NCBI GenBank assembly: GCA_964417935.1
Contig: CAYQKF010000009.1
Location: forward strand, 7,595-71,594
Length of the DNA: 64,000 nucleotides
Source: NIOZ-UU13 sp964417935
GTDB taxonomy: Bacteria > Planctomycetota > Phycisphaerae > Sedimentisphaerales > Anaerobacaceae
Direction: 5' to 3'
A program made the translations under genes and the position numbers. This document shows, piece by piece, positions 1 through 8,811 of this stretch (position 1 is its first letter; each line of letters opens with the position of its first letter). The notes under the pieces were generated by a model. The model had not been told where the DNA came from and did not search any database. It worked only from the letters and a program-made list of their open reading frames with translations.

Positions 1-2
1 CA

Positions 3-245
3 GCTCACAGGAGCCAAGGATTGTCCAAAGAGCTTATCGAAGAGAGTGACTTAATTTTCGCAATGGAGCGAATGCACCAGCAGAAAATTATTGCTCTTAG
101 TCATGAGGCTGCGAATAAGTGTTTTCTATTAGCAGGAGATAAAGGTATTGCTGACCCGATAGGTCACCCCCAGGAGTTTTTCGATAGTTGTGCTGATATG
201 ATAAAAGCAGCCGTGAAGAAAAAGATTAGTGAGCTTGTGATATGA
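3..245 (+). CDS. Low-molecular-weight protein tyrosine phosphatase, C-terminal fragment
   Basis: The reading frame is open from the window edge, so the N-terminus with the CX5R catalytic loop lies outside. The visible part shows the family pattern: a helix reading KELIEESDLIFAMERMHQQ (the usual 'ELIEEADLILVMD' region), then ADPIGHP, which matches the DPxG loop carrying the general-acid Asp, and a closing amphipathic helix. The family covers LMW phosphotyrosine phosphatases and YwlE-like arginine phosphatases; which one cannot be decided without the P-loop. Its stop overlaps the rpiB start (ATGA), so the two are probably co-translated. A phosphatase next to rpiB is also known from other bacterial groups. 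Confidence 0.8.
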   Translation, partial: AHRSQGLSKELIEESDLIFAMERMHQQKIIALSHEAANKCFLLAGDKGIADPIGHPQEFFDSCADMIKAAVKKKISELVI

Positions 246-724
246 AAATAGCAGTTGGAAGCGACCATCGTGGTTTCGAAGCAAAACAGCAAATCAAGGC
301 CATAATTGCTGAACTGGGCCATGAGTGTATTGATTTTGGCACCAACGACAGCAATCCGGTTGATTACCCCGAACCAGCTTATTTAGTAGCAATGGCGGTG
401 TCGAAAAAAAAGGCCGACAGAGCCATTTTAATCTGCTCAACCGGTATTGGAATGAGCATAGCGGCAAACAAAGTAGGTGGGATTAGAGCTGCACTGTGCC
501 ATGATGAATTGAGTGCTCAGATTTCACGCGACCACAATGATGCAAATATCCTTTGTTTGTCAGGAGACCAGGTCGGAGAAATATTATTGCGAAAAATGGT
601 GGAAGTGTGGCTCAACACCGAATTCAGCGGTGGAAGACACGAAAGAAGAGTAAGAAAAATAAAAGCCATCGAAGAAGGCAAAGACCCAAGAGAAGTTCAA
701 AAACGGCTAACGTATAGCGAATAG
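242..724 (+). CDS. rpiB: Ribose-5-phosphate isomerase B
   Basis: Interconverts ribose 5-phosphate and ribulose 5-phosphate in the cytosolic pentose phosphate pathway. The 160-residue product starts MKIAVGSDHRGFEAK, the standard RpiB opening (SDHxGF). It has DYPEPA near residue 41, the active-site segment ILICSTGIGMSIAANK with candidate catalytic Cys65, and RDHNDANIL further on. Length and motif order are typical. The C-terminal 20 residues are longer and more basic than in short family members. The ATG lies inside the stop of the upstream phosphatase gene (4-nt overlap), which points to translational coupling. Confidence 0.95.
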   Translation: MKIAVGSDHRGFEAKQQIKAIIAELGHECIDFGTNDSNPVDYPEPAYLVAMAVSKKKADRAILICSTGIGMSIAANKVGGIRAALCHDELSAQISRDHNDANILCLSGDQVGEILLRKMVEVWLNTEFSGGRHERRVRKIKAIEEGKDPREVQKRLTYSE

Positions 725-860
725 CTTATAACGAGTAGATTTTTGTATTATGGTGAACGTAATACATGTTTTGGAGGATAGGTTTAGGATGTACGCAGGA
801 TAGTTTGCGGAGATATTTATCCGCATATTTCACATCCGTTTGAAGGTCTGTTATTAGGGT

Positions 861-889
861 GGGCAAGGAGGCCTGCCCTATATTTTTAT
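861..889 (+). terminator. Probable intrinsic terminator after rpiB
   Basis: GGGCA-A-GG pairs with CC-TGCCC around an AGG loop, followed by TATATTTTTAT. It lies about 140 nt downstream of the rpiB stop, before a convergent gene. Confidence 0.5.
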
Positions 890-996
890 GAAATCAAACC
901 ACTCCCGCTCTTTTCGCCATCAGAGGCAAAAATAGTAACTCAAATTGACCGATTCAGACCTTATATGGTAACGGAATAATTTGCCACAGGTCTTAA

Positions 997-2550
997 TTAC
1001 AACTTCAAGGGGGGTATTTTGACCTTGAGATGATTCTGCAATTTGTTTCTTAAATCTTTTGCTACTTTCGGAAATTTTTTAATAACATTCCTGGTCTGGT
1101 CAGGGTCGGTTCTTAAGTTATAAAGGCAGGGCCCCTTGCCGAGGCTTTTACCTGTAACGTTCTGGAAATAGTGCCAATCCAGATTGTGAATCGCCCCAAA
1201 TCTGTTAAAGACCGTGTAAACATTATCGTGGAGTGAGGGAGCCTGCCCTGCTACCAGCTTCCACATATTCCGCCCGTCCATATTCTTATAATCATCAATT
1301 CCAAGCAGTGCAAGAAACGTGGGCATAAAATCGACAGCACCGACAATTTCGTCAACTCGCTTCGCGGCAAATCTCTTATCGGGATGTTTTATAATTAACG
1401 GAATACGAGTAACGCAGGCATTAAGAAGAGCGGGGGTTTTCTGTACACAACCTTCCTCGCCGAGATGAGTACCGTGGTCGGTCGAAAACACGATGATTGT
1501 ATCGTCCATCAAGACCAGTTCTTCGACCCGTTTCAAAAGTCGGCCGATACAATAATCACTGAACGTAACTTCTGCTGCATAAAGGTCTCTGATAACAGGT
1601 AAATCATCCGGTCGAATATCAGCGTTCCTGACCCCATATCCGAATAAATATCTTTCATAGGGATATTCATCACGATACATTTTCTGGAATCGCTCAGGTG
1701 CATCCCACGGCTCATGAGGGTCAAACATATCTATCCAGAGCATAAAGGGATTACCTTTGGCATTTTGTTCGAGCCAATCCATAGCCGAACTGCAGGACTG
1801 GGCACAGAAGTAATCTTCCTGGCTTTTTCTGTCCTGTGTATTCATCAGGTACTGACGCATATTTGCATCATAGCGCTGGTTCCACAAATGAGCTGGCATA
1901 TGCTTTTTTGGGTCAAACTTTTCTTTCGGGCCGCTTTTCCATCTGTCAGTCTCCTGTCCGCGGACCCAGTGCCAGGAATCAAAACCGCGATGAAAATTAT
2001 AATTGGGCTTGAAATGATGATAGGTATCAACAATAAAACCAGTTGTTACACCGTGCTTTTGCAGAACTTCGGCAAAAGTAATATCACTATCGGCGAGGGG
2101 CTGCCATTTCGCCTCTGGAAGGACACTCTTGCCTGTGTGATAGACCCTTCGGCAGGGAATGGTGGGCAGTCCTTCGGCAGTGGCGTCTGCGAATAACACA
2201 CCTTCTTTTGCCAGCTTGTCAAGATAAGGCGTTTTTATGCGGGTACTGCCATAACAGCCGAGATGGTCCGCACGGAACGTATCTGCAATGATTACAATCA
2301 TATTAAGGCCGTTAGGTTTTGATGTCGTGGGAATCCGGGGAGTCGGCTTTGTGGAGCTTTTTAAGTCTCCCGTCCATACGGGCATCTTTGATGCATCCTC
2401 TTTTGTCTTCTTTGCGCCCTTTGCAGCAACGCCCATCGCGCCGATTCCGGCTGCGGCTGCGAGGAAATTTCTTCGAGTTAATAAGTTTTTGTTCTTCTTT
2501 GGTGTGCGGAAAGATTTTTCTCTTTCTGAACTTTGTTTTTTGTTTGCCAT
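997..2550 (-). CDS. Tat-exported sulfatase-fold hydrolase with Thr in the nucleophile position
   Basis: A 517-residue alkaline-phosphatase-superfamily (sulfatase) protein. The start at 2550 is chosen because GGAAGGAGA lies 8 nt upstream; the frame stays open to 2652 but the extra residues come from an upstream inverted repeat. A twin-arginine signal (LTRRNFLAAAAGIGAMG, Arg26-Arg27) directs export. Metal-site motifs are present: IIADTFRADHLGCYG near residue 90 and FSTDHGTHLG later. In active sulfatases the signature is C/S-x-P-S-R followed by T-G. Here the aligned stretch is T-I-P-C-R-R-V-Y-H-T-G, so Thr130 sits where the formylglycine precursor should be and a Cys lies three residues on. It may therefore be a phosphoesterase-type enzyme or an unusual sulfatase. 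It stands alone on the minus strand, convergent with rpiB. Confidence 0.85.
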   Translation of the reverse strand: MANKKQSSEREKSFRTPKKNKNLLTRRNFLAAAAGIGAMGVAAKGAKKTKEDASKMPVWTGDLKSSTKPTPRIPTTSKPNGLNMIVIIADTFRADHLGCYGSTRIKTPYLDKLAKEGVLFADATAEGLPTIPCRRVYHTGKSVLPEAKWQPLADSDITFAEVLQKHGVTTGFIVDTYHHFKPNYNFHRGFDSWHWVRGQETDRWKSGPKEKFDPKKHMPAHLWNQRYDANMRQYLMNTQDRKSQEDYFCAQSCSSAMDWLEQNAKGNPFMLWIDMFDPHEPWDAPERFQKMYRDEYPYERYLFGYGVRNADIRPDDLPVIRDLYAAEVTFSDYCIGRLLKRVEELVLMDDTIIVFSTDHGTHLGEEGCVQKTPALLNACVTRIPLIIKHPDKRFAAKRVDEIVGAVDFMPTFLALLGIDDYKNMDGRNMWKLVAGQAPSLHDNVYTVFNRFGAIHNLDWHYFQNVTGKSLGKGPCLYNLRTDPDQTRNVIKKFPKVAKDLRNKLQNHLKVKIPPLKL

Positions 2551-2586
2551 AATTGTTCTCCTTCCAGAAGCTCGTGAAAAGTCTTC

Positions 2587-2743
2587 TGCAAAATCGAGGT
2601 TAGGCATACTTTGAAAAGAAAAATTGTCTTTTAATTTTTTCTTTTCAAACATATATTACTGTGCAGCAAGCAGCTACTTGATTATTTAAGAAAATCAAAA
2701 ACCTGATTTTCCTAAATAATATATGCCTAACCTCAATTTTGCA
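2587..2743. repeat. Nested inverted repeat forming a three-way-junction-like structure
   Basis: The outer arms (2587-2608 and 2722-2743) are complementary in 21 of 22 positions. Between them lie two further hairpins: 2611-2648 (TTGAAAAGAAAAA against its complement) and 2681-2720 (16-bp arms, one mismatch, loop AAAAACCT). The whole 157-bp unit can fold as a stem carrying two side hairpins. It lies just upstream of the start of the sulfatase-fold gene, so it may be its leader or promoter region, or a small miniature-transposon-like element. No clear target-site duplication is visible. Confidence 0.7.
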
Positions 2744-2819
2744 TAACGCTAAAGCCAATAAATATTGAAGTCCATTTGAGGACCAAAATTGTGAAGATAT
2801 TTTACAACCAAAGCTGCGA

Positions 2820-2863
2820 CACCTGCTTTCGCAGGTGTAAACTTGTCCCCGCGGAAGCGGGGA
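2820..2863. repeat. Twin-hairpin dispersed repeat, copy 1
   Basis: Two perfect palindromic hairpins (CACCTGC-TTTC-GCAGGTG and TCCCCGC-GGAA-GCGGGGA) are joined by TAAACTTG. The unit abuts the accA stop codon, so it may end or stabilise the accA transcript. A second copy in the opposite orientation lies at 55145-55189. Confidence 0.75.
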
Positions 2864-4015
2864 TCAGACCTTGGCGGTGACTCGTTTTCGTTTGGTCCGG
2901 ATGGCTTCCAGTGCTTCCTTCACTCTTTCTTTGCCTGCCAGCGTTTTGCGGCGCAACTTCTCTGCGGGACTGACGCCTATCGAGCGCAATTTTTTGTACC
3001 TGTTGTCAAGTAGATTATCAAGCTTTGTGCGTTTGAGGTCCCGCAGTGTTTTTACAATATATTTCTCAACATTATAAACGGTATCGTGAAGATTACGATG
3101 TGCGCCGCCGAGCGGTTCAGAAATCACTGCGTCAACCAGTCCGAGCTTATACAAATCCTTACTCGTTAGTTTAAGTGCCTCGGCAGCTTTTGGTGCCTGT
3201 GAGCCGTCGCGCCACAGGATTGCGGCACAACCCTCAGGTGATATAACCGAATAATATGCGAATTCAAGTATTGCCAGTCTGTCCCCCACGCCTATCCCAA
3301 GAGCACCGCCGGAACCACCTTCTCCAATGACAATACAAATTATCGGCACCCTTAAGCGCGGCATTTGAATAAGATTGACCGCTATTGCCTGGGCCTGGCC
3401 CCTCTCTTCAGCGCCAATGCCCGGATAGGCACCAGGGGTGTCAATTAGTGTAACGATAGGAATACCAAACTTTTCAGCAAATTTCATCTTGGTCAGGGCC
3501 TTGCGATATCCCTCAGGATTCGGACATCCGAAATTACAGGCAATTTTTTGTTTTGTGGTTTTGCCTTTATTTTGGCCGACAATCAATACCCTTTCCCTTC
3601 CGATGTGGCCAAGGCCCGTTACGATTGCGCGGTCGTCGCCGAAGCATCTGTCGCCGTGCAATTCGCGAAAATCCTTTACCATCAGGTTAAGATAGTCAGA
3701 AAGAAGAGGCCTGTTCGGATGACGTGCAACCTGAACGGTTTGCCAGGCGGTCAGATTCGAATAGATTCGCTTCAGTTCGGTAACCTGCTGCTGCTGGAGC
3801 CGACGAACCTCGGCAGAATAGTCAATGCCTTTGATAGAACTGAGCTTGCGCAACTCATTCATCTGGCTATCAATGTCAGCTACCTTCTCCTCAAATTCGA
3901 GATGGCCGCCGTTGCTGAGATTATTGTTATTATTCGGCATTTTAGCTATTGTGGTATCCCGCTCTGCCATAAGCACACAACGAGAATGTTCACAAAAAAA
4001 ACTGCCCACAAACAA
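2864..4015 (-). CDS. accA: Acetyl-CoA carboxylase carboxyltransferase subunit alpha
   Basis: Alpha half of the carboxyltransferase that moves CO2 from carboxybiotin to acetyl-CoA, giving malonyl-CoA for fatty-acid synthesis. Family motifs are plain: LEFEEKVADIDSQMNEL (N-terminal coiled segment), RELHGDRCFGDDRAIVTGLG, DTPGAYPGIGAEERGQ, GEGGSGGALGIGVGD and SVISPEGCAAILW. The catalytic core is complete and the C-terminus has a basic tail. The start is uncertain. A TTG at 4015 has AAAGGAA 7 nt upstream. ATG codons at 3970 and 3940 lack a ribosome site but give a length closer to the family norm of about 320 residues. The beta-subunit gene is not in the window. Confidence 0.95.
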   Translation of the reverse strand: MFVGSFFCEHSRCVLMAERDTTIAKMPNNNNNLSNGGHLEFEEKVADIDSQMNELRKLSSIKGIDYSAEVRRLQQQQVTELKRIYSNLTAWQTVQVARHPNRPLLSDYLNLMVKDFRELHGDRCFGDDRAIVTGLGHIGRERVLIVGQNKGKTTKQKIACNFGCPNPEGYRKALTKMKFAEKFGIPIVTLIDTPGAYPGIGAEERGQAQAIAVNLIQMPRLRVPIICIVIGEGGSGGALGIGVGDRLAILEFAYYSVISPEGCAAILWRDGSQAPKAAEALKLTSKDLYKLGLVDAVISEPLGGAHRNLHDTVYNVEKYIVKTLRDLKRTKLDNLLDNRYKKLRSIGVSPAEKLRRKTLAGKERVKEALEAIRTKRKRVTAKV

Positions 4016-4146
4016 CGAGCGTTCCTTTAAACTAGGATTTTAGCATTTTAATATCATAAATCAAAGAAAAAAATTGACATTTGAGGGGCTTTACAGTACT
4101 TTTTAGCAGAACACGTTCTGAGACATATTTTCATAAGGTCTTGGTT

Positions 4147-5022
4147 ATGAAAGACTTAAGACAAACAACTGTTATAGGATTAGGCCTTTTAGGCGGTTCG
4201 ATTTCATTAGCGGTTTTACGCTCTTTTACCCGAGTAAAAGTGATATGTTACACACATCGGCCTTCCACTCGCACTAAAGCCAGAGGGCTGGCAGTGGCAA
4301 CAGAAATCGTCGATTGTCTAAAGTCGAGTGTATCCGGCGCAGACCTTGTCATTTTAGCTACGCCCATAGTTACATTTGAGAAAATATTCAGCGAAATTGC
4401 CGATGCACTGCCGAACGGCTGTATTGTTACCGATGTTGGTTCGACAAAGGTTCTGCCCCATCGTTGGGCAGCTAAGAAGCTGCCGAAGAGTGTCCACTAC
4501 GTCGGTTCACATCCAATTGCCGGCTCGGAACAAAGGGGTGTCGAATTTGCCAGAGATGACTTGTTCGACGGGGCAATGTGCATTTTGACAACGACAAAAA
4601 AGACCAATCGGCCTGCGGTGCAAACCCTGAAAAATTTCTGGTCGAAACTCGGTTGCTTTGTGAAGTCAATGACGCCGGCAGAGCATGATAGAATCTTTGC
4701 AAACGTAAGCCATCTGCCGCATATAACGGCAGCAGCGTTAATAAATGCCAATAATAACGAGGAGTTGAAATTTGCCGGCAAAGGATTTATGGATACATCG
4801 AGAATAGCATCGGGACCGGCTAACATCTGGGCGGATGTACTGCTGACAAACTCAACCAACATCACCAAAGGCATCGATAAGCTCATCGCTGAATTAGGGA
4901 AGTTGAAAAAAGCTGTCAAAAACGAAAATAAAAGAGAAATCGAAAAACTCCTCAAAAAAGCAAAAACAAAACGGGCGACAATGATAAAATACAAAATTAA
5001 AAAGAAGGAAATAATATCGTGA
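4147..5022 (+). CDS. tyrA: Prephenate dehydrogenase
   Basis: NAD(P)-dependent oxidative decarboxylation of prephenate (or arogenate) in tyrosine synthesis. The product opens with a Rossmann fingerprint TTVIGLGLLGGSISLAV, followed by ILATPI and VTDVGSTK. The substrate-site motif GSHPIAGSEQRGVEFA contains the conserved His. A helical domain follows with HDRIFANVSHLPHI and the GFMDTSRIASGPANIW segment. I start at ATG 4147, preceded by AAGG; the frame is open to 4081 but the extra residues do not look like protein. It ends in a very Lys-rich tail (KKAKTKRATMIKYKIKKK). The stop overlaps the purL start (GTGA). No ACT or chorismate mutase domain is fused. Confidence 0.93.
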   Translation: MKDLRQTTVIGLGLLGGSISLAVLRSFTRVKVICYTHRPSTRTKARGLAVATEIVDCLKSSVSGADLVILATPIVTFEKIFSEIADALPNGCIVTDVGSTKVLPHRWAAKKLPKSVHYVGSHPIAGSEQRGVEFARDDLFDGAMCILTTTKKTNRPAVQTLKNFWSKLGCFVKSMTPAEHDRIFANVSHLPHITAAALINANNNEELKFAGKGFMDTSRIASGPANIWADVLLTNSTNITKGIDKLIAELGKLKKAVKNENKREIEKLLKKAKTKRATMIKYKIKKKEIIS

Positions 5023-7901
5023 GGCAATGGCGTTTCGAGGTTTTTAATCGGTCGGACTTTTCCGACGTGCACGGAAAGAGCGTGCTGGAAGACATTAAAG
5101 AGCTGGGCATCAGTTCGGTTCAGGCGGTCCAGTCGGCGAAAGTCTTTCTTATAGAGGCGGATATCGATAAGAATTTTGCCGAGCGTGTTGCACAAGAGCT
5201 TCTGGCCGACCCTGTCTGTGAAGAGTACTATATAGGCAGAAGCAGTGCCCCGGCGGGCCTTGCAAAGGCAACATTAATCGAAGTGCATCTTAAAAGCGGC
5301 GTTACCGACCCTGTAGCTGAGTCTGTAATGGCAGCGGTTGCCGATATGGGCTTTAAAGCCGACAATGTTCGAACCGCCCGAAAATACGTTCTATTGGGCG
5401 AGATTACGCAAAGCCAGACAGATACAATCGCCAAGAAAATCTTATCAAACGATTGTATTGAAGATTGTGTTATAGGCAATGAAGCAGAACCACCAAGCCC
5501 ACATCTCAAACCATACGAATTGCAGATAGTACACTGGCCCATACGCGAGCTTGACGACGATGAGCTGACAGCTCTGAGCAAAGAAAAAGACCTGTTTTTA
5601 AATCTGGTCGAGATGCAGACGATTCAGAAATACTTTCAAGAACTCGGCAGAGAACCCACCGACGTTGAACTTGAAGCAATTGCACAAACCTGGAGCGAAC
5701 ATTGCGTGCACAAAACTCTCAAAAGCTCGATCGATATGTCAATCGACGGTAAGCAGGTGCATTTTGACAACCTGCTAAAAGATACCGTTTTCAAAGCTAC
5801 CAAACAGCTTGACAAGGACTGGTGCATATCGGTTTTTGTCGATAACGCAGGGGTGGTGGAATTCGACGCTGATTCCGCCGTTTGTTTCAAAGTCGAAACG
5901 CATAATCATCCCTCGGCACTTGACCCTTACGGCGGGTCAGCTACGGGCATCGGCGGTGTAATTCGCGACCCAATGGCGACCGGCATGGGCGCAAGACCCA
6001 TCGCCAATACAGATATATTTTGCTTTGGTGAACCGGACAAAAAACTCGAAGATATTCCGAAAGGAGTTCTACATCCGAGAAGGATTATGAAAGGCGTTGT
6101 GGCAGGTGTTCGCGACTACGGCAACAGAATGGGAATACCAACGGTCAACGGAGCAATTTACTTCGACGACAGATACTTGGCTAATCCGTTGGTTTATTGC
6201 GGCAATATCGGCTTGATAGACAAAGGCAAATGCTTCGATAATCCGCAATCAGGAAATCTGGTTGTGGTGGTCGGCGGCAGAACGGGCCGGGACGGAATAC
6301 ACGGAGCAACTTTTTCGAGCGGCGAAATGACCCACGAGCACGAGACTATTTTTTCCCACGCCGTACAAATCGGCAACCCAATAACAGAAAAGAAAACGTT
6401 AGACGTACTGCTTGAAGGCAACAAAGCCGGTTTATACGAGGCAATCGCTGACTGTGGGGCCGGCGGACTAAGCGGTGCTGTGGGCGAAATGGGCAAAGAG
6501 CTCGGTGTAGAAGTTAATCTGGAAAAAGTCCCATTAAAATATGCCGGTCTCACCTGCCCGGAAATCTGGATTAGTGAAGCACAGGAGAGAATGGTCCTGG
6601 CCGTTAAGCAGGAAAATTTAGAAGCGATAACGAAAATCTTCGACGATGAAAACGTCGAGTCAACAGTAGTAGGCAAATTCACCGACGATAAAAAGTTAAT
6701 CTTAAGATACAACGGACAAAAAGTAGCCGAGCTGGATATGGAGTTCCTGCACGACGGCGTCCCTAAGTATTCGCGCAAAGCGGTGTGGAAAGGTCATCAG
6801 CTCACCGAGCCGAGCATACCTGAAAAAGATAACTACAACGATGAGCTTTTGCAAATCCTTTCATCTTACAATGTCGCCAGCAAGGAATGGGTAATCCGTC
6901 AATACGACCATGAGGTTCAGGGCGGCTCGGTCGTCAAACCGCTGACGGGCGTAAATAATGATGGGCCCAATGATGCAGCGGTGATACAGCCAAAGTTTAA
7001 TTCGGACAAAGGCCTTGCCATTAGCTGCGGGATGAATCCGCTTTACGGTGACATCGACCCGTACTGGATGGCGCTGGCGGGAATCGATGAGGCAATCAGG
7101 AACCTGATATGTGTAGGCGGTCGGGTTGACAGGATTGCGCTGCTGGATAATTTCTGCTGGGGTAACTGCACGAAGCCGGAAACGTTAGGCCCATTAGTAC
7201 GGGCGGCACAGGCCTGCTACGACGGTGCAATGGCGTTCGAGGCACCATTTATCTCCGGCAAGGATTCCTTGAATAATGAATTTGCGTGCGAAGATGGGAC
7301 ACATATATCTATCCCATCGACACTTTTGATAAGTGCAATAGCAATAGTCGATGACATTAATAAGTGCGTTACTATGGACGCTAAGAAGGCCTCTAATCTG
7401 CTTTTTATTGTCGGTGAAACGAAAAATGAATTAGGCGGCTCGCACTATTACAAGATTAACGGCCACATTGGGGCTAACGTTCCAAAGTTGAACCTCAAAA
7501 CAGCCCCTAATATTGCCAAAAAGATTTCTGCTGCAATAGCTCAAGGCCTTGTAGTCAGTTGCCATGATTGCTCCGAAGGTGGTTTGGCTGTGACACTTGC
7601 AGAGATGGCCTTTGCCGGCGGACTCGGGATAGAAGCAGACCTGCGGGGTCTGCCGAAAAATAAAAACTGCTCGCGTGTGGATATGCAACTGTTTAGTGAG
7701 TCGAACTGCCGTTATATTGTGGAAGTTGAGCCAGAAAAATACGATGCCTTTGCAAAGCTGATGCTAAATTTACCGTTTGGCCAGATTGGAAAGGTAACAG
7801 AAGAAAAAACACTTATGATAAAAGCAGAAGACGGCAAAGCGGTTATCGAATCGGATATAAATTCATTAAAACAAGCTTGGCAAAAACCGTTTGATTGGTA
7901 G
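5019..7901 (+). CDS. purL: Phosphoribosylformylglycinamidine synthase, PurS-PurS-PurL fusion
   Basis: ATP-dependent conversion of FGAR to FGAM in purine synthesis, using ammonia delivered by PurQ. The 960-residue chain is longer than small PurL (about 730). Residues about 3-75 and 82-152 are two PurS-like modules: each has a beta strand, a helix around 'V...I..LG', a strand, and a closing YYIG or CVIG. The small-PurL core follows: TWSEHCVHKT, KVETHNHPSALDPYGGSATG, the GARPIANTD region, and a second ATP-grasp-like half with GNCTKPETLG and ISGKDSLNN. No glutaminase domain is attached; purQ lies 7 nt downstream. Starts with GTG overlapping the tyrA stop. The layout is intermediate between the separate PurS/PurL/PurQ complex and the single-chain large PurL. 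Confidence 0.93.
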   Translation: MRQWRFEVFNRSDFSDVHGKSVLEDIKELGISSVQAVQSAKVFLIEADIDKNFAERVAQELLADPVCEEYYIGRSSAPAGLAKATLIEVHLKSGVTDPVAESVMAAVADMGFKADNVRTARKYVLLGEITQSQTDTIAKKILSNDCIEDCVIGNEAEPPSPHLKPYELQIVHWPIRELDDDELTALSKEKDLFLNLVEMQTIQKYFQELGREPTDVELEAIAQTWSEHCVHKTLKSSIDMSIDGKQVHFDNLLKDTVFKATKQLDKDWCISVFVDNAGVVEFDADSAVCFKVETHNHPSALDPYGGSATGIGGVIRDPMATGMGARPIANTDIFCFGEPDKKLEDIPKGVLHPRRIMKGVVAGVRDYGNRMGIPTVNGAIYFDDRYLANPLVYCGNIGLIDKGKCFDNPQSGNLVVVVGGRTGRDGIHGATFSSGEMTHEHETIFSHAVQIGNPITEKKTLDVLLEGNKAGLYEAIADCGAGGLSGAVGEMGKELGVEVNLEKVPLKYAGLTCPEIWISEAQERMVLAVKQENLEAITKIFDDENVESTVVGKFTDDKKLILRYNGQKVAELDMEFLHDGVPKYSRKAVWKGHQLTEPSIPEKDNYNDELLQILSSYNVASKEWVIRQYDHEVQGGSVVKPLTGVNNDGPNDAAVIQPKFNSDKGLAISCGMNPLYGDIDPYWMALAGIDEAIRNLICVGGRVDRIALLDNFCWGNCTKPETLGPLVRAAQACYDGAMAFEAPFISGKDSLNNEFACEDGTHISIPSTLLISAIAIVDDINKCVTMDAKKASNLLFIVGETKNELGGSHYYKINGHIGANVPKLNLKTAPNIAKKISAAIAQGLVVSCHDCSEGGLAVTLAEMAFAGGLGIEADLRGLPKNKNCSRVDMQLFSESNCRYIVEVEPEKYDAFAKLMLNLPFGQIGKVTEEKTLMIKAEDGKAVIESDINSLKQAWQKPFDW

Positions 7902-7908
7902 GTAAGAA

Positions 7909-8694
7909 ATGGTAGAAGTTAAGGCAATAGTTCTGCGGGCGGCGGGGATAAATTGCGATATGGAAACCGAGCATGCGCTCGAATTGGCGGGTGCAAAGGC
8001 ACAGCGTATGCACATTAACAGGATAATCGAGGATAAAACTCTGCTGGACGAATTCCAGATAATTGTTTTTCCCGGTGGCTTTAGCTACGGTGATGATGTA
8101 GCTGCGGGTAAAATCTTGGCAAACCAAATCATACACCATCTTTCCGAGCCGATACAGAAATTCATTGATGACGGCAAATTAGTGCTGGGAATCTGCAACG
8201 GCTTCCAGGTACTCGTCAAGACGGGCATTCTGCCGGGCGATAACTCAACCAAACATCAGGAAGAAACTACCATAACCTACAACGACAGCGGCAAATTCGA
8301 GGACAGATGGGTGTACTTAGCTCCCCAAACGGATAAGTGCATTTTCATCGAGCCGGGCAGACAAATCTATCTGCCGGTTGCACATGCCGAGGGCAAAGTT
8401 GTGACTAAAGATGATGCCACATTGGAGAAATTAAAATCCGAGGGACACGTTGCGTTTAAGTACGTTGACAAGAACGGTAAGGAAAGCGATTACCCGGTCA
8501 ATCCTAACGGCTCGATGGACTCGATAGCCGGCCTGACGGATAACACCGGCAGGATATTAGGACTTATGCCACATCCGGAAAGGTTCGTAAGGCCGACTCA
8601 GCATCCGCACTGGTCCCGCCTAAAAGAAAAGCCAGCCAGCGACGGAATGACAATCTTCAACAACGCCGTCAAATACATACAGGAAAATATTTGA
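7909..8694 (+). CDS. purQ: Phosphoribosylformylglycinamidine synthase glutaminase subunit
   Basis: Class I glutamine amidotransferase that hydrolyses glutamine and channels ammonia to PurL. The catalytic Cys lies in LVLGICNGFQVL, and the His-Glu pair in GLMPHPERFVRP. The oxyanion segment is FPGGFSYGDDVAAGKI. The length of 261 residues is slightly above the usual 230 because of an insertion around residues 125-165. The ATG follows the purL stop by 7 nt with GGTAAGAA as a weak ribosome site, so purL and purQ form one unit. The three subunits needed for the reaction (PurS modules, PurL, PurQ) are thus all encoded here. Confidence 0.95.
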   Translation: MVEVKAIVLRAAGINCDMETEHALELAGAKAQRMHINRIIEDKTLLDEFQIIVFPGGFSYGDDVAAGKILANQIIHHLSEPIQKFIDDGKLVLGICNGFQVLVKTGILPGDNSTKHQEETTITYNDSGKFEDRWVYLAPQTDKCIFIEPGRQIYLPVAHAEGKVVTKDDATLEKLKSEGHVAFKYVDKNGKESDYPVNPNGSMDSIAGLTDNTGRILGLMPHPERFVRPTQHPHWSRLKEKPASDGMTIFNNAVKYIQENI

Positions 8695-8811
8695 ACCCAC
8701 ACCGGCTAAACACAAGTCTTCAACCTCTGTAACTTTTTTTAATTGGAGAATATCGGGAAAAACGCTTCGGTAAGCAACCAACAGCAGGAGAAATGAAGAG
8801 TGGTTTGTCAG

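Noticed and set aside
1714..2196. 160-residue plus-strand gene inside the sulfatase-fold gene
   Set aside because: It is the antisense shadow of a well-supported coding frame.
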